A DNA stretch of 64,000 nt from Ignavibacteria bacterium (GTDB lineage: Bacteria > Bacteroidota > Ignavibacteria > Kapaibacteriales > UBA961). This document shows, one piece after another, positions 35,393 to 46,527 of the stretch. Within the stretch, counting starts at the first letter, position 1, and each line of letters starts with the position of its first letter. The position numbers were made by a program, and so were the translations under genes. Where the stretch lies: the NCBI GenBank assembly GCA_947491315.1, contig CANLII010000001.1:124001-188000 (forward strand). Reading direction: 5' to 3'. The notes under the pieces are model-generated. The model did not search any database and was not told where the DNA came from. It saw only the letters and a list, made by a program, of their open reading frames with translations.

Positions 35393-37702
35393 ATGACAAT
35401 ACAACAAGCAATAGTTCGGGGGGTGGTATTGTTGTTGTTTACCACATTCTCTTCGGCATTTTCCCAAAAAGTACCTTCTTGGGAAAGGGTTACGCTTCCA
35501 AATGCCATGTCTTCTGGTTATTTCCTCGATGTTCATTTCCTACCGAATGACCCACAATATGGATTCATTTGTGGCTTTGATGGTAATGTTTTGCTGACAA
35601 AAGATGGTGGAAACACATGGACAGGCATAACCATCCAAGGAAGACCATTTCTTGAAAGCATACATTTTGTTGACAGAATGCATGGTTTTGTATCCGGTCC
35701 TGGAGGAGTGTTTAAGACATCTGATGGTGGACTTACTTGGCAAGAGATCACTGATCCCGGCGTAAACATGAGTCAGATTTGGGGTTGTTACTTTGTTGAT
35801 AAAGACAATGGACTTTATATCGGTGGTGGCTGTGGTGGTAGCCCTCAAGTATTTGTTCGTACTAGTGATGGTGGTAATTCATGGACCACTTATAGGGGAT
35901 TCGAACCCGAAAGCGGATTGTCGGATTTGATTCTTTATGATAAAAATGGACTCGGCTTCGCTGTTTCCAGTGGTGTGCTTTGGCAAACACTCAATGGTGG
36001 TGTTACTTGGGCACCTTTTACTGATATCTCAGGTCCTCGCGCTTGGTCGGAGGAAATAACAAATCGCGGTTCATCCTTTCTGCTTCCTTATGCAGGAGAT
36101 GATTGCTCAGGTGGAGGAAGATCAAGTGGAGGAGCGAATTTCACGACAGACAATGGCAAAACATGGAAAGAGTATCGTAGTTCAAAAGCCATGTTCGGCT
36201 CTTTTTTGATAGATCAGAAAAAAGGATGGATATGTGGTGATGCTGGCGAAATATTATACACAACAAATGCCGGAGATACCTGGGAGAAAATCAATTGTGG
36301 ATTGAATACGGCAAATATCGATGATTTGCATTTTATAAATGATTCAGTTGGATGGGCAGTAGGTGAAGGCGTGTTTAAGTTTACTTATAGAAGTGTGCCT
36401 GATTCATTTGTCATTTATCCAAAAGCACCATTTTGCAATGGAGATACCATCACTCTGATAATTCCTGCTGAATATCGGAATATCAGTTGGAACAATGGCT
36501 TGGGGAATAGTCCGATCTTGAATATCACAAAATCAGGAACATATATCGTTTCGGCTTTTCATTCACTCTTGTGTAGGACTTTCTCCGATACAGTGAATAT
36601 CAATTTCGAAAAACCTATTCAAGCTGAATTGAATATTAAAAATGATACTATTTTCTGTAAAGATGAATCATTCGACATTGCAGTACTGGGAGTATATGCT
36701 TCATGTAGATGGTCTGATGGTTCATCCGATTCACAAAGAACATTCAATCGTATCAATCGAAGTGATTCATTATTCATAGAAGTATTTGATGCAAAAGGAT
36801 GTTCCAAAAGATTAGAAATTCCTTCAATCAAATGGGCAAACCTCGAGCCTCCCTCAGTAGAAGTCATTGGAAAAACGGTTTTATGCAATTCTGATTCCAC
36901 AATGTTAATGGCTCAAATGGGTTATCGGTCATATATTTGGAGTGATGGCCAAAAGGGGAGAACTGTTTCGATAACCCAACCGGGTGAATATACCGTAAGA
37001 GTGATTGATTCTCTTGGATGTGAAGCCGTTTCTCTTCCAGTGATTATTTCAGGAATTGACTTAGATAATTTTTTGTCCAGTTCGTTTTCCGGAAAGAAAG
37101 TATTGGATTTTGATTCCACAGTACTTGGAAGTAAAACATGCATCACACTTTCTTTCATCAATCGTAATTCCTTGATGGATTATCAATTGGAATTGCCGTA
37201 TATCATGAGAAATATAGAGTTTTCCATGCCGATGTCGCAGTTTCCGATTCGCATAAAGCCCGGTGATTCTCTCTCTTTGGACATTTGCTTTTCACCTGAT
37301 TCAGTTGGAATGTGGCGCGATACAATCGTATTCAGAGATACATGTTCATCACTTGTTTTTCCATTGAAAGGAAAGGGAGTTCCGTTTATCATTGATCAGA
37401 ATAGTGATTGCGATGTCAATATTACTTCCACCATTTTATCGACTGGTAATCAGCAATTGTTTGATATTAGACCTCATCCCATACGGAATCAGCTAAACCT
37501 GTATGCATTGATAAAGGATATCACTATCCATTCATTGCAATTATTTGATGTTTACGGCAAAACATATGACTTCCAGGTTCCAAGTATGATGCAAAGCAAT
37601 CAGTACGCGATACCTGATCATATACCCTCAGGTATGTATGTTCCATTGATTGAGACATCAAAAGGAATGATTCAGTTGAAACCTATTCTCATCATAAAGT
37701 AA
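35393..37702 (+). CDS. Exported beta-propeller (YCF48/BNR-like) protein with T9SS sorting domain
   Basis: About 769 residues from the ATG at 35393; frames also exist from 35357 and 35339. The signal peptide covers about residues 1-30 (VRGVVLLLFTTFSSAFSQ). Repeated D-G-G-x-T/S-W turns (LTKDGGNTWTG, KTSDGGLTWQE, RTSDGGNSWTT, TDNGKTWKE, TTNAGDTWEK) form a YCF48/BNR propeller over about residues 40-330. Repeated immunoglobulin-like segments with S-W-x-(N/D)-G patterns (ISWNNGLG, CRWSDGSS, YIWSDGQ) follow. The C-terminus (FDIRPHPIRNQLNL to LKPILIIK) fits a T9SS sorting domain. It is probably a cell-surface or secreted protein of unknown function. Confidence 0.82.
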   Translation: MTIQQAIVRGVVLLLFTTFSSAFSQKVPSWERVTLPNAMSSGYFLDVHFLPNDPQYGFICGFDGNVLLTKDGGNTWTGITIQGRPFLESIHFVDRMHGFVSGPGGVFKTSDGGLTWQEITDPGVNMSQIWGCYFVDKDNGLYIGGGCGGSPQVFVRTSDGGNSWTTYRGFEPESGLSDLILYDKNGLGFAVSSGVLWQTLNGGVTWAPFTDISGPRAWSEEITNRGSSFLLPYAGDDCSGGGRSSGGANFTTDNGKTWKEYRSSKAMFGSFLIDQKKGWICGDAGEILYTTNAGDTWEKINCGLNTANIDDLHFINDSVGWAVGEGVFKFTYRSVPDSFVIYPKAPFCNGDTITLIIPAEYRNISWNNGLGNSPILNITKSGTYIVSAFHSLLCRTFSDTVNINFEKPIQAELNIKNDTIFCKDESFDIAVLGVYASCRWSDGSSDSQRTFNRINRSDSLFIEVFDAKGCSKRLEIPSIKWANLEPPSVEVIGKTVLCNSDSTMLMAQMGYRSYIWSDGQKGRTVSITQPGEYTVRVIDSLGCEAVSLPVIISGIDLDNFLSSSFSGKKVLDFDSTVLGSKTCITLSFINRNSLMDYQLELPYIMRNIEFSMPMSQFPIRIKPGDSLSLDICFSPDSVGMWRDTIVFRDTCSSLVFPLKGKGVPFIIDQNSDCDVNITSTILSTGNQQLFDIRPHPIRNQLNLYALIKDITIHSLQLFDVYGKTYDFQVPSMMQSNQYAIPDHIPSGMYVPLIETSKGMIQLKPILIIK

Positions 37703-37706
37703 TACC

Positions 37707-38249
37707 ATGCAACTTCCAATGTCAGGATTATTTACAGCAGCTAATATGTTAAGTATTGCGAGAATGGTGATTGCCCCATGGATGTTCGTGCTTATCAGTT
37801 CAGGTGATCAAAAGGAGATGGTATACACCATTGCTTTATTGGCATATATCTCTGATTTACTGGATGGTTATTTGGCCAGAGCTAGAAACGAAGTAACGGA
37901 ATGGGGTAAAGTGTTAGATCCACTTGCAGATAAGATATTCATTGCATCAGTCTGCTTGGGAATGATTTGGTCAGGCCAATTGTCGATTTGGTATATTGCA
38001 ATTGTTCTGGTTAGAGACATACTCATCATCATAGCAGGTTTGTTTTTTGCTAACAAATCAGATTATGTGCTTCCGTCGACCTATGTTGGTAAAGCTACTG
38101 TACTTACCATCATATTAGTTTTGGTATGTGCTTTTGCCGGCATCGATGGTTTGTATTTGCAGATTGCTTATGTGGTTTCAGCACTCATGATTGTGTATTC
38201 TCTGATCCATTATAGCAAAAGAATGTTCATAACAATGAAGGTATCTTGA
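37707..38249 (+). CDS. pgsA: CDP-diacylglycerol-glycerol-3-phosphate 3-phosphatidyltransferase
   Basis: A 180-residue membrane enzyme making phosphatidylglycerophosphate. The CDP-alcohol phosphotransferase motif is complete at about residues 50-78: SDLLDGYLARARNEVTEWG followed by KVLDPLADK. It has the usual six hydrophobic segments. The stop overlaps the ftsY start region, so the two are probably co-transcribed. A second copy fused to PgpA lies at 60985, so this may be a paralogue with another alcohol acceptor. Confidence 0.87.
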   Translation: MQLPMSGLFTAANMLSIARMVIAPWMFVLISSGDQKEMVYTIALLAYISDLLDGYLARARNEVTEWGKVLDPLADKIFIASVCLGMIWSGQLSIWYIAIVLVRDILIIIAGLFFANKSDYVLPSTYVGKATVLTIILVLVCAFAGIDGLYLQIAYVVSALMIVYSLIHYSKRMFITMKVS

Positions 38250-39256
38250 TGGGCTTATTCGATTCATTCAAAAAGACTTTGTCTTCGATTGCAGAAGTAA
38301 CTGGCATCAATAAACTGAAAGAAGGTTTGCAGAAAACAAGAACTGTTTTTGTTGACAGACTTCTATCAGTATTGGGTGTTGGAAGAAAAATCGATGAAGC
38401 ATTGCTTGCAGATATTGAAGAGATTCTTATTACTTCTGATATCGGCGTTGCAACTACAATTCATATCATGGATAATGTTAAGGATAAAATCAAAAGAGAT
38501 GTAGTAGATGATTCATCCGTGATCTATTCCATGATCAAGTCTGAAATACATGAAATTCTGCATTCGATTGCACCTATTTCTTCCGATGATTATTATAATA
38601 CTGCTCATGCAAAGCCATTTGTTATCATGATGGTCGGTGTGAATGGAGTTGGAAAAACCACAACCATTGGCAAATTGGCATTGAATTTCAAAAATGCAGG
38701 AAGATCCGTATTGATCGGTGCTGCAGATACATTTCGTGCTGCTGCCAATGAACAACTCGAAGTATGGTCGCAAAGAGCCGGTGTTGAGATCATACAACAG
38801 CAACATGGAGCTGATCCCGCTGCTGTAGCTTTTGATACCATTCAAGCAGGATTGTCCAGAGAAATGGATGTAATTATCATTGACACAGCCGGGAGACTTC
38901 ATAATAAGCTTGGACTCATGCAGGAATTGGAGAAGATATCAAGAGTGATGAAGAAAAAAGTTCCAGATGCACCACATGAAGTATTACTCGTCATTGATGC
39001 CACAACCGGACAAAACGGTTTGCAGCAAGCCAAAGAATTTGCAAAAGTCTCTGAAATCACTGGTATTGTTCTTACAAAGCTTGATGGTACCGCCAAAGGT
39101 GGAATAGTTATTCCAATTGCACATGAATTGCAATTACCTGTACGATTTATTGGAATTGGTGAGGGTATTCATGACCTTCAATACTTTGATCCAAAAGCAT
39201 TTGTTGATGCTCTTTTCGAAACCGGTGAGACTTCCAATGAATCAAGTACAGCGTGA
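38249..39256 (+). CDS. ftsY: Signal recognition particle receptor FtsY
   Basis: A 335-residue SRP-receptor GTPase guiding membrane proteins to the translocon. The N-terminal helical bundle (to about residue 120) lacks the long acidic region of E. coli FtsY. The G domain contains MMVGVNGVGKTTTIGKLA, the DTFRAAANEQLEVW segment, IIDTAGRLHNK, and TKLDGTAKGG. The ATG at 38249 is preferred over a TTG at 38246. It overlaps the pgsA stop by one base. The assignment is secure. Confidence 0.96.
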   Translation: MGLFDSFKKTLSSIAEVTGINKLKEGLQKTRTVFVDRLLSVLGVGRKIDEALLADIEEILITSDIGVATTIHIMDNVKDKIKRDVVDDSSVIYSMIKSEIHEILHSIAPISSDDYYNTAHAKPFVIMMVGVNGVGKTTTIGKLALNFKNAGRSVLIGAADTFRAAANEQLEVWSQRAGVEIIQQQHGADPAAVAFDTIQAGLSREMDVIIIDTAGRLHNKLGLMQELEKISRVMKKKVPDAPHEVLLVIDATTGQNGLQQAKEFAKVSEITGIVLTKLDGTAKGGIVIPIAHELQLPVRFIGIGEGIHDLQYFDPKAFVDALFETGETSNESSTA

Positions 39257-39375
39257 TGCATTAAAAGTGATTACTCAATTTAGTACTGAATTTTCCACCA
39301 ATATTGGATATGCCGAATCAAATACCAATATTTGTTCCCGCCTACAATTCTTCTCCAACAATCTGACAGATATTC

Positions 39376-42300
39376 ATGCCACGCAGAAGTGATATTCAAT
39401 CGATATTGGTAATTGGTAGCGGCCCCATCGTCATTGGTCAGGCATGTGAATTCGATTATAGTGGAACACAAGCCTGTAAAGTGTTGAAAGAAGAAGGGTT
39501 TAGAGTATCTTTAGTGAACTCGAACCCAGCCACTATCATGACCGACCCTGTCTTCGCTGATGCCACCTATATCGAGCCTATCACACCTGAATACATCGAA
39601 AAAATCATAGAAAAGGAAAGACCAGATGCAATTCTTCCCACAATGGGTGGACAAACTGCACTCAATGCGGCTATGCAATTGCATGAAATGGGAATTCTTG
39701 AAAAATACAATGTTCAATTGATTGGCTCCAAAGTAGAAGCAATCAAGATGGCAGAAGACAGAGAGTTATTTCTTGCAGCTATGAAGAGATGCGGTCTAGA
39801 CATGCCCAAAGGTGGTTTTGTCAATTCTGTCGAAGAAGCACTTTTACTCATTGATACTATTGGATTTCCGGCAATTATCAGACCATCATTCACTTTGGGA
39901 GGTTCAGGTGGTGGTATTGCATATTCCATGGATGAATTCAAGGATACTGTGAATTCTGGTTTGATTGCGAGTCCAGTACATAGAGTATTGATTGAAGAAT
40001 CCATTATGGGTTGGAAAGAATATGAATTGGAAGTGATGCGCGATACAGCTGATAATTGCGTGATCATTTGTTCCATTGAAAATGTAGATCCAATGGGTGT
40101 GCACACTGGAGATTCCATCACAGTTGCACCTGCCCAAACTTTGAGCGATAGAGAATATCAGCGCATGCGGGATGCAGCAATCAAAATTATGCGTGAAATT
40201 GGCGTAGATACAGGTGGATCTAATGTCCAATTTGCGATTAATCCTCGCGATGGAAGAATGATTGTTATTGAAATGAATCCTCGCGTATCACGAAGTTCAG
40301 CTCTTGCTTCTAAAGCAACAGGATTCCCAATAGCAAAGATTGCTGCAAAACTTGCAATTGGCTATACACTGGATGAAATACTGAATGATATCACTAAAAA
40401 AACCTCTGCATGTTTTGAGCCATCCATAGATTATGTCGTTACAAAAGTTCCTCGTTGGGACTTTGAAAAGTTCGAAAATGTTGAAGATGTTCTCGGCGTT
40501 CAGATGAAATCAGTCGGTGAAGCGATGGCGATAGGGAGAACATTCAAGGAGTCTTTTCAAAAAGCTCTTCGTTCAATCGAAAAGGGCCGATTTGGTTTTG
40601 GTTATGATGCTCCATCTTATGTGGAGCAATCTGCCGGCACAGTAGATGTTGAAAGTTTAAAAAAACGTCTCGCAAAGCATACATCCCAATCTATATTTGA
40701 TCTTTGTGATGCACTTCGTTTTGGAATGTCAACACAAGAGATTTTTGACTTGTCGAAATATGACCCTTGGTTCATTGAACAGTGCCGAGATATTGTGGAT
40801 AGCGCTGAGTATATAAAGTCAAGAGCCCATTCAATCGAATCTATACCTACTGATACTCTTAGAAACCTTAAAACAATGGGTTTTTCAGATGTTCAATTAT
40901 CGTATCTCATGCATTGCACTGAAGATCAAGTCCGTTCAAGAAGAAAAGTAGATGGCATTATACCTGTGTATAAAACGGTTGATACATGTGCCGCTGAATT
41001 TGAATCGGATACACCCTATCATTATTCTACATATGATGCTGAGAATGAAGCATATAGATCGAGTTCGGAAAAAGTGATCATTCTTGGAAGCGGACCCAAT
41101 CGTATCGGACAGGGTATTGAGTTCGACTATTGTTGCGTTCAGGGCGTATTTGCCGCAAGACAGTCCGGTTATGAAACAATCATGATCAATTGTAATCCGG
41201 AAACGGTGTCAACGGATTATGATACAACATCGAAGTTGTATTTCGAACCATTGACATTTGAGGATGTGATGAATGTCATTGAATTTGAACAACCAAATGG
41301 AGTTGTCGTGACATTCGGAGGGCAAACGCCTCTTAAACTATCAAAAAAGCTTGTCGAGAACAATGTTCCCATCATTGGTACATCACATGAAGGAATAGAT
41401 CTTGCTGAAGATCGAAAGCGTTTTGGTGTGTTACTTGATGAGTTAAAGATTCCTTGTCCTGATTGGGGAACTGCTTTTACAGTTGATGAAGGCGTGATCA
41501 TTGCTGAGAGAATTGGATATCCTGTTCTTGTTCGACCAAGTTATGTATTGGGCGGAAGAGCAATGCATATTTGTTATCGTCAAGAATCCTTGAGACAACA
41601 TGTTCAAGAGGCATGTGATCAATTTCCTGATACACCTATTTTGATTGATCGTTTCCTTGAACAAGCATATGAATTCGATGTGGATGCAGTTTGTGATGGC
41701 GATCATGTCGTCATAGGCGGGATGATGCAACACATAGAGGAAGCAGGAGTTCATTCAGGAGATTCAAGCTGTGTTTTGCCACCGTATACAATTTCGAATG
41801 AACAATTTGATATCATGACATCCTATACCAGAAAACTTGCTAAAGCATTGAAAGTTATTGGACTTGTCAATATTCAATATGCCGTTCAAAATGGTGAGAT
41901 ATATGTGTTGGAAGTGAATCCTCGTGCATCTAGAACCATACCTTTTGTTGCAAAATCGACGAATGTGAATTTGTCTCAAATCGCTATGAGATTGATGTTG
42001 GGAGAAAAATTAGTAAATATTGATGTGAGAGATTTCTCGCTTTCCGCAAAGAGAGTGGCAATTAAAGAATCTGTATTTCCATTTATTAAGTTCCCCAGGG
42101 CGAGTGTGTTTTTAGGACCCGAAATGCGCTCAACAGGTGAAGTCATGGGTATCGATGTCACTTTCGGAAAAGCAATCATCAAATCCAGGATATCCTCTGG
42201 TAATAAGTTACCTGAGTCTGGAACTATATTTGTCTCTTTGAGTGATCTTGAAAAAACAATTCGTGCTGCTGATATTATGAGTGGTTTCAAAGATTTGGGA

Positions 42301-42636
42301 TTCACCATAATGGCAACTTCGGGTACCGCGAGTTTTCTCTCAGAGCACGGCATTGATACTATTAAAGTACTAAAACATTATGAAGGCAGGCCGAGCATTA
42401 TTGATCATATTGAACATGGCGAAGTACATTTGGTTATCAATACTCCCATTGGTGAGAATGCACGATATGATGAACATATCATGGGGCAAACAGCATTGAA
42501 GCATTCGGTGCCATTTATTACGACATTAGCGGCAGCTTTTGCATCTTTGTCAGGCATACAGGCATTGAAACATGAGAAACCCGAAGTACGATCTTTGCAA
42601 GAGTATTTTGGTAGATCCAAGCATACCGGAGTGTGA
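39376..42636 (+). CDS. carB: Carbamoyl-phosphate synthase large subunit
   Basis: The product makes carbamoyl phosphate from bicarbonate, ATP and ammonia for pyrimidines and arginine. The 1086-residue length is typical. Two homologous ATP-grasp halves are visible, each opening with a glycine-rich GSGP segment ([36 protein letters not shown]) and each with an [10 protein letters not shown] or EVNPRASRT signature. The C-terminal MGS-type allosteric domain (about 940-1086) contains [14 protein letters not shown]. No carA is in the window. It is followed by prmC with a GTGA overlap. The assignment is secure. Confidence 0.97.
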   Translation: MPRRSDIQSILVIGSGPIVIGQACEFDYSGTQACKVLKEEGFRVSLVNSNPATIMTDPVFADATYIEPITPEYIEKIIEKERPDAILPTMGGQTALNAAMQLHEMGILEKYNVQLIGSKVEAIKMAEDRELFLAAMKRCGLDMPKGGFVNSVEEALLLIDTIGFPAIIRPSFTLGGSGGGIAYSMDEFKDTVNSGLIASPVHRVLIEESIMGWKEYELEVMRDTADNCVIICSIENVDPMGVHTGDSITVAPAQTLSDREYQRMRDAAIKIMREIGVDTGGSNVQFAINPRDGRMIVIEMNPRVSRSSALASKATGFPIAKIAAKLAIGYTLDEILNDITKKTSACFEPSIDYVVTKVPRWDFEKFENVEDVLGVQMKSVGEAMAIGRTFKESFQKALRSIEKGRFGFGYDAPSYVEQSAGTVDVESLKKRLAKHTSQSIFDLCDALRFGMSTQEIFDLSKYDPWFIEQCRDIVDSAEYIKSRAHSIESIPTDTLRNLKTMGFSDVQLSYLMHCTEDQVRSRRKVDGIIPVYKTVDTCAAEFESDTPYHYSTYDAENEAYRSSSEKVIILGSGPNRIGQGIEFDYCCVQGVFAARQSGYETIMINCNPETVSTDYDTTSKLYFEPLTFEDVMNVIEFEQPNGVVVTFGGQTPLKLSKKLVENNVPIIGTSHEGIDLAEDRKRFGVLLDELKIPCPDWGTAFTVDEGVIIAERIGYPVLVRPSYVLGGRAMHICYRQESLRQHVQEACDQFPDTPILIDRFLEQAYEFDVDAVCDGDHVVIGGMMQHIEEAGVHSGDSSCVLPPYTISNEQFDIMTSYTRKLAKALKVIGLVNIQYAVQNGEIYVLEVNPRASRTIPFVAKSTNVNLSQIAMRLMLGEKLVNIDVRDFSLSAKRVAIKESVFPFIKFPRASVFLGPEMRSTGEVMGIDVTFGKAIIKSRISSGNKLPESGTIFVSLSDLEKTIRAADIMSGFKDLGFTIMATSGTASFLSEHGIDTIKVLKHYEGRPSIIDHIEHGEVHLVINTPIGENARYDEHIMGQTALKHSVPFITTLAAAFASLSGIQALKHEKPEVRSLQEYFGRSKHTGV

Positions 42637-43502
42637 TTGTGTCCAATGAAAAAGTTGTATGGACTGTTATTGACATCATTCGTTGGGGAGCTGAATATTT
42701 TGGAACCAAAGGTGTAGATAGTCCAAGATTAACGATAGAGTTAATATTGTCTGAAACACTGCAATGTTCAAGGTTGCAATTGTATTTGTTACATGATAGG
42801 CCATTAACTCAAGATGAATTATCGGTGCTTCGTGTATTATGTAAACGAAGAGGGAATAGAGAACCATTACAGTATATATTGGGAAAAACAAGTTTTTATG
42901 GATTGGACTTTGAGGTCTCTCCATCTGTTTTAATTCCGAGACCTGATACCGAAACAATGATTGATGCCGTTCTTCAGTATTGTCAGTCAAATCTTCATGA
43001 AACACATATATATGATTTGGGAACAGGATCCGGGTGTATAGCCATAGCATTGGCTCATCATTTGCGAGACAGAGATGATATCAAGATTCATGCATGTGAT
43101 ATTTCTGAGCATGCATTGGACATCGCACAAAGGAATGCACAAAAACATGGAGTTGATATTGAGTTTTCTGTCAACGATATATTGGCATATTCAGAACCAA
43201 TTCAAGGGATTATTGTTTCAAATCCACCGTATATCGGACAGAATGATTATCTCAATCTAGAGCCGGAATTAGCGTTTGAACCACGCATTGCTTTGACTGA
43301 TGAGAATAATGGTTTGTTGTTTTACACAGCCATTGCCAAATTGATTGAATTAAATCGTATGAACATAGAGGCATTTTTTCTTGAGATTGGTTATGGTCAA
43401 GCACAGGATGTGGAAAATATATATACCGATCTTGTTGATAGAGTTCATCGCATAAAAGACCTGTCAAGTATCGAAAGAGTTATATGGGGTTTGGTGAATT
43501 GA
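42633..43502 (+). CDS. prmC: Release factor glutamine methyltransferase
   Basis: The product methylates the GGQ glutamine of peptide-chain release factors. The 289-residue protein has the small N-terminal helical domain, then VLIPRPDTE, the SAM-binding [14 protein letters not shown] and the catalytic SNPPYI motif. The frame begins at GTG 42633, overlapping the carB stop; a second GTG at 42639 is an alternative. Linkage to carB is probably only operonic. Confidence 0.93.
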   Translation: MIVSNEKVVWTVIDIIRWGAEYFGTKGVDSPRLTIELILSETLQCSRLQLYLLHDRPLTQDELSVLRVLCKRRGNREPLQYILGKTSFYGLDFEVSPSVLIPRPDTETMIDAVLQYCQSNLHETHIYDLGTGSGCIAIALAHHLRDRDDIKIHACDISEHALDIAQRNAQKHGVDIEFSVNDILAYSEPIQGIIVSNPPYIGQNDYLNLEPELAFEPRIALTDENNGLLFYTAIAKLIELNRMNIEAFFLEIGYGQAQDVENIYTDLVDRVHRIKDLSSIERVIWGLVN

Positions 43503-43671
43503 GTTTTATTAAATCATTACATTGTCATTTTGGTGCATAACTAGCACAAAAAAGCACTTTTCATGCTAAAAAAATTAGTAGTTTTGACACGATTCAACAT
43601 TGGATAAGCCAATTTGATTCATTTTACATTGATTATAAATAGTATTGTTCATTTCTTTTATTGGAAGTAGT
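43503..43671 (+). promoter_or_regulatory. AT-rich control region before the ExbB-TonB cluster
   Basis: This 169-base noncoding stretch must contain the cluster promoter. I see no clear TAnnTTTG box with correct spacing and no hairpin. A GGAAG ribosome site precedes the ExbB start at 43672. Confidence 0.3.
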
Positions 43672-44523
43672 ATGGATCAGTTCTCATACGTCGTGATTGG
43701 TGTAGCGGCCGTATTATTTGCGTTTGCAGGTCTTGGTTATGGACTTTTCCGTTCATTCAATTCTTTTATCATATTCTTATGGTTGGGAATTTCAGACCTT
43801 ATTTGGGGTTTGTTTATGGGTGCCCCAGGAAATTTTAAAGATGGCTTTTTGCGTCATGACCCTCTAAACACGCTTGGTACAATCCATACGGGTGGTCCGC
43901 TTGTTGCTGCATTGCTCGGTATGTTGTTTATCGCGATCACTTATATTGTTGAACGATATCTCGTTATCAGCAAAGCTCGTGGTTCAGGAGATCTTCATGC
44001 TTTCATGAAAAATGTTCAAAGTCAACTTGACTCAGATAATGTACAAGCAGCAATCGATGCATGTGCAGTACAAAAAGGTTCACTTTCCAATATCGTTCGC
44101 TCTGGACTTGAAAGATATGTTCAAGTGGAAAAGGATACAAATATCAATCCTGAGAAGAAAATTGGAGAGGTACAAAGATCCATTGATGAAGCAATGAATC
44201 TTGAAACACCATTACTAGAAAAGAACCTTGTTATTTTGTCGACAGTTGCTTCTGTAGCTACCATGGTTGGTCTTTTGGGTACAACAGTTGGTATGATTCG
44301 CGCTTTTGCCGCACTCGGTGCAAGTGGTGGAGCAGTTTCAGCACAAGCATTGTCGATTGGTATTTCTGAAGCTTTGTATAATACGGCATTTGGTCTAGGC
44401 GCCGCTATTGTCTCAATTCTTTCTTTCAATTTCTTCACCACAAAAGTTGACAACTTTGTCTATATGATTGATGAAGCTGTGTTGACAGTGATGGAAACAT
44501 TGACAATCAAAACAAAAAAATGA
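43672..44523 (+). CDS. exbB: MotA/TolQ/ExbB proton-channel family protein
   Basis: A 283-residue inner-membrane protein that, with ExbD, uses the proton gradient to energise TonB. It has hydrophobic segments near residues 8-25, 30-45, 90-110, 195-215 and 240-265. The conserved TVASVATMVGLLGTTVGMIRAF and GISEALYNTAFGLGAAI segments are family signatures. The ATG at 43672 is chosen over 43645 because GGAAG precedes it and the longer form adds a non-conserved tail. It heads the cluster ExbB-ExbD-ExbD-TonB. Confidence 0.92.
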   Translation: MDQFSYVVIGVAAVLFAFAGLGYGLFRSFNSFIIFLWLGISDLIWGLFMGAPGNFKDGFLRHDPLNTLGTIHTGGPLVAALLGMLFIAITYIVERYLVISKARGSGDLHAFMKNVQSQLDSDNVQAAIDACAVQKGSLSNIVRSGLERYVQVEKDTNINPEKKIGEVQRSIDEAMNLETPLLEKNLVILSTVASVATMVGLLGTTVGMIRAFAALGASGGAVSAQALSIGISEALYNTAFGLGAAIVSILSFNFFTTKVDNFVYMIDEAVLTVMETLTIKTKK

Positions 44524-44570
44524 TCATCGATATTGAATCCATGACCATTTTGTCAAAAGGAGATTGAGAA

Positions 44571-45140
44571 ATGCCAAAAGTGAAAATGAAACGAACCGGT
44601 TTTGTGATTGACATGACGCCGCTCGTTGACATTACATTCCTTTTGTTGACATTCTTCATGTTCACTGCCAAGTTTAAATCTGAAGCCGATAGTGAGCAGA
44701 AGTTTCAAATCAAAAGGCCCAAAACACAAGCCGATACAGCAAAACTTCCTGAGAAGGATGTTGCTGTGATTCGTATTGCGATTGATTCCACAAAAGCAAC
44801 TGACACAGCATATTACTTTTCTGTGGCAAATCCAGAATTGTGGAATACCATAAAGGAAGATCCATCTTTATCCGAATGGTTCACCCCAGACAGAAAGGAA
44901 TCTTCTAAAGGAATGATTAAAACAGTAAAAATCGAAGAATTGGAGGCTTTGATCAGTGTTACAAGAACACAGTCAAAAGCGTTTAACATCACGAAAAAAA
45001 CATCCGCTGATAAAGCGCAAATGCGTTTTGCAATTGACTCTGACAAGCGGATTCGATTCAAATGGATTTCTGATGTCATGGAAGCTTTGCGCAGAACACG
45101 TCAGACCCAATTTAATTTTGTAACCGATAAACAGCAATAG
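44571..45140 (+). CDS. exbD: ExbD/TolR family protein (first)
   Basis: A 189-residue ExbD-type protein with a basic N-terminus and a single membrane helix around residues 20-40 (MTPLVDITFLLLTFFMFTAKF). The essential Asp of the family is present in PLVDI. The periplasmic part is longer than in classical ExbD because of an inserted segment. AAGGAG precedes the ATG. Two ExbD copies in tandem are characteristic of Bacteroidota TonB clusters; the two may form a hetero-oligomer. Confidence 0.9.
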   Translation: MPKVKMKRTGFVIDMTPLVDITFLLLTFFMFTAKFKSEADSEQKFQIKRPKTQADTAKLPEKDVAVIRIAIDSTKATDTAYYFSVANPELWNTIKEDPSLSEWFTPDRKESSKGMIKTVKIEELEALISVTRTQSKAFNITKKTSADKAQMRFAIDSDKRIRFKWISDVMEALRRTRQTQFNFVTDKQQ

Positions 45141-45148
45141 GAGTTACC

Positions 45149-45694
45149 ATGGCCGGTGGAGGAGATCTCGGCGGTGGAGGCGGAAGGCCGAAACGCGGTA
45201 AAAATAGCAAGCGAAAAGCAAAGAAACGCGTGGGTTTCCGTATTGACATGACCCCACTCGTGGATATTACATTTTTGCTCTTAACATTCTTTATGTTCGT
45301 GACAACATTGACCACACCTCAAGTGATGGATATGGCTGTGCCACCTGAAACTGAAGATATTGAGGTTGCTGAATCAAAATTGTTCACAGTAAGAGTGCGC
45401 GAAGACGGAAAGATCTTTTATAATCAAGCAAAAGATATTCCTCTACCAATTTTGATGAAAGAGCTTCGTGTGAAGGCCATCAAATCCAATCTTGACTTAA
45501 AAAATGAACTTATCACAGTACTCAAAATTGATGATAATGTTCCTTACGAAACAGTGGTGAATATACTTGATGAACTCAATCTTGCAGAAATTAAGATTAC
45601 GCAATCTTTGCAAGCTGAGAAATTGAATAGAGTTAGAAAGTTCACAATCTCCCCATTGACAGACAAAGACAAAGAGGAGATTAAAGGCTTATGA
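45149..45694 (+). CDS. exbD: ExbD/TolR family protein (second)
   Basis: A 181-residue ExbD paralogue that opens with a glycine-rich basic segment (GGGDLGGGGGRPKRGKNSKR). The membrane helix RIDMTPLVDITFLLLTFFMF is nearly identical to that of the preceding ExbD, including the essential Asp. The periplasmic domain differs. GGAG precedes the ATG, and its stop overlaps the tonB start (ATGA), so production of the complex is coupled. Confidence 0.91.
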   Translation: MAGGGDLGGGGGRPKRGKNSKRKAKKRVGFRIDMTPLVDITFLLLTFFMFVTTLTTPQVMDMAVPPETEDIEVAESKLFTVRVREDGKIFYNQAKDIPLPILMKELRVKAIKSNLDLKNELITVLKIDDNVPYETVVNILDELNLAEIKITQSLQAEKLNRVRKFTISPLTDKDKEEIKGL

Positions 45695-46464
45695 TTCTTG
45701 CTTCACCCGAAAGTTTAGTAATTACCACTAAAGATTATGGTGCCTTTGAGGTACAGAAACTTATTAAAATATTTACCCTTCGTGGTTTTTATTATGTAAT
45801 TGGTTTTTTACTTCTAGTAATTATTTTAGTGTTTGCTTTTGCTTCCAGAGAAACTACATTTTATAAGTCACCATATAGAAGCATAGCTCGCTTAGATATG
45901 ATTGATGCACCGGTAGATGCTGAGGCACCACCTCCACCACCTCCACCGGATATTGTGATTCAAGGTACTTTGGCTCAGGCAGGCAATCCCGTTCCTGTTC
46001 CAGATGCTTTGGTTGCCCCAGATCAGGTATTCGCATCCGTTGATGAAATTTCTACATCATCCTCACAAATTGGTGATGCTGAATCAATGAATATTGACGA
46101 TTTGCCGACTGATGCAGGCTTGAATGTTCAGAAAGAGGAAGAGCCTAGCCCTGATGAGTTCATTGTTACGGATCAAGATTACAATGATGTTGTATCAAGA
46201 GTGCTTGGTGATTTGCAAAGACGCGTTGTCTATCCTGAAATGGCTCGTAGAGCCGGAGTTGAAGGAAGAGTGAGCGTTAAAGTGTTGATTGGAAAAGACG
46301 GAAGGCCAAAACCCGGTAGAACAATCATAGAAGAAACAGCATCTGAATTACTTAATCCAGCAGCTGTGAAAGCAATCATGGCCCAGGTTTTTCCACCTGC
46401 TACGCAGAATGGGCAACCTGTTGAGGTATGGGTTGTTATTCCGATTGTCTTTAGACTTCGTTAA
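45691..46464 (+). CDS. tonB: Energy transducer TonB
   Basis: A 257-residue TonB with one N-terminal membrane helix (about residues 30-50), a short proline stretch (APPPPPPPDI) and an acidic linker. The C-terminal domain (about 165-257) has the YPEMARRAGVEGRV and PVEVWVVIPIVFRL segments. It transmits ExbBD energy to outer-membrane receptors such as the one at 24069. The ATGA overlap with exbD supports coupling. A strong terminator follows immediately. Confidence 0.94.
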   Translation: MILASPESLVITTKDYGAFEVQKLIKIFTLRGFYYVIGFLLLVIILVFAFASRETTFYKSPYRSIARLDMIDAPVDAEAPPPPPPPDIVIQGTLAQAGNPVPVPDALVAPDQVFASVDEISTSSSQIGDAESMNIDDLPTDAGLNVQKEEEPSPDEFIVTDQDYNDVVSRVLGDLQRRVVYPEMARRAGVEGRVSVKVLIGKDGRPKPGRTIIEETASELLNPAAVKAIMAQVFPPATQNGQPVEVWVVIPIVFRLR

Positions 46465-46481
46465 TTTATTGGCAACTATCT

Positions 46482-46527
46482 AAGCGCTGAGTGTTATTTT
46501 ACGGAATGACAATCAGCGCTTTTTTTT
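46482..46527 (+). terminator. Rho-independent terminator after tonB
   Basis: A 9-bp inverted repeat (aagcgctga / tcagcgctt) with a loop of about 22 bases is followed by T8. It ends right at the start codon of the next small gene, so downstream genes may need partial readthrough or their own promoter. Confidence 0.85.

Noticed and set aside
43503-43671. Promoter TTGACA-like at about 43590
   Set aside because: TTGACA is present but no TATAAT or TAnnTTTG lies at the right spacing.
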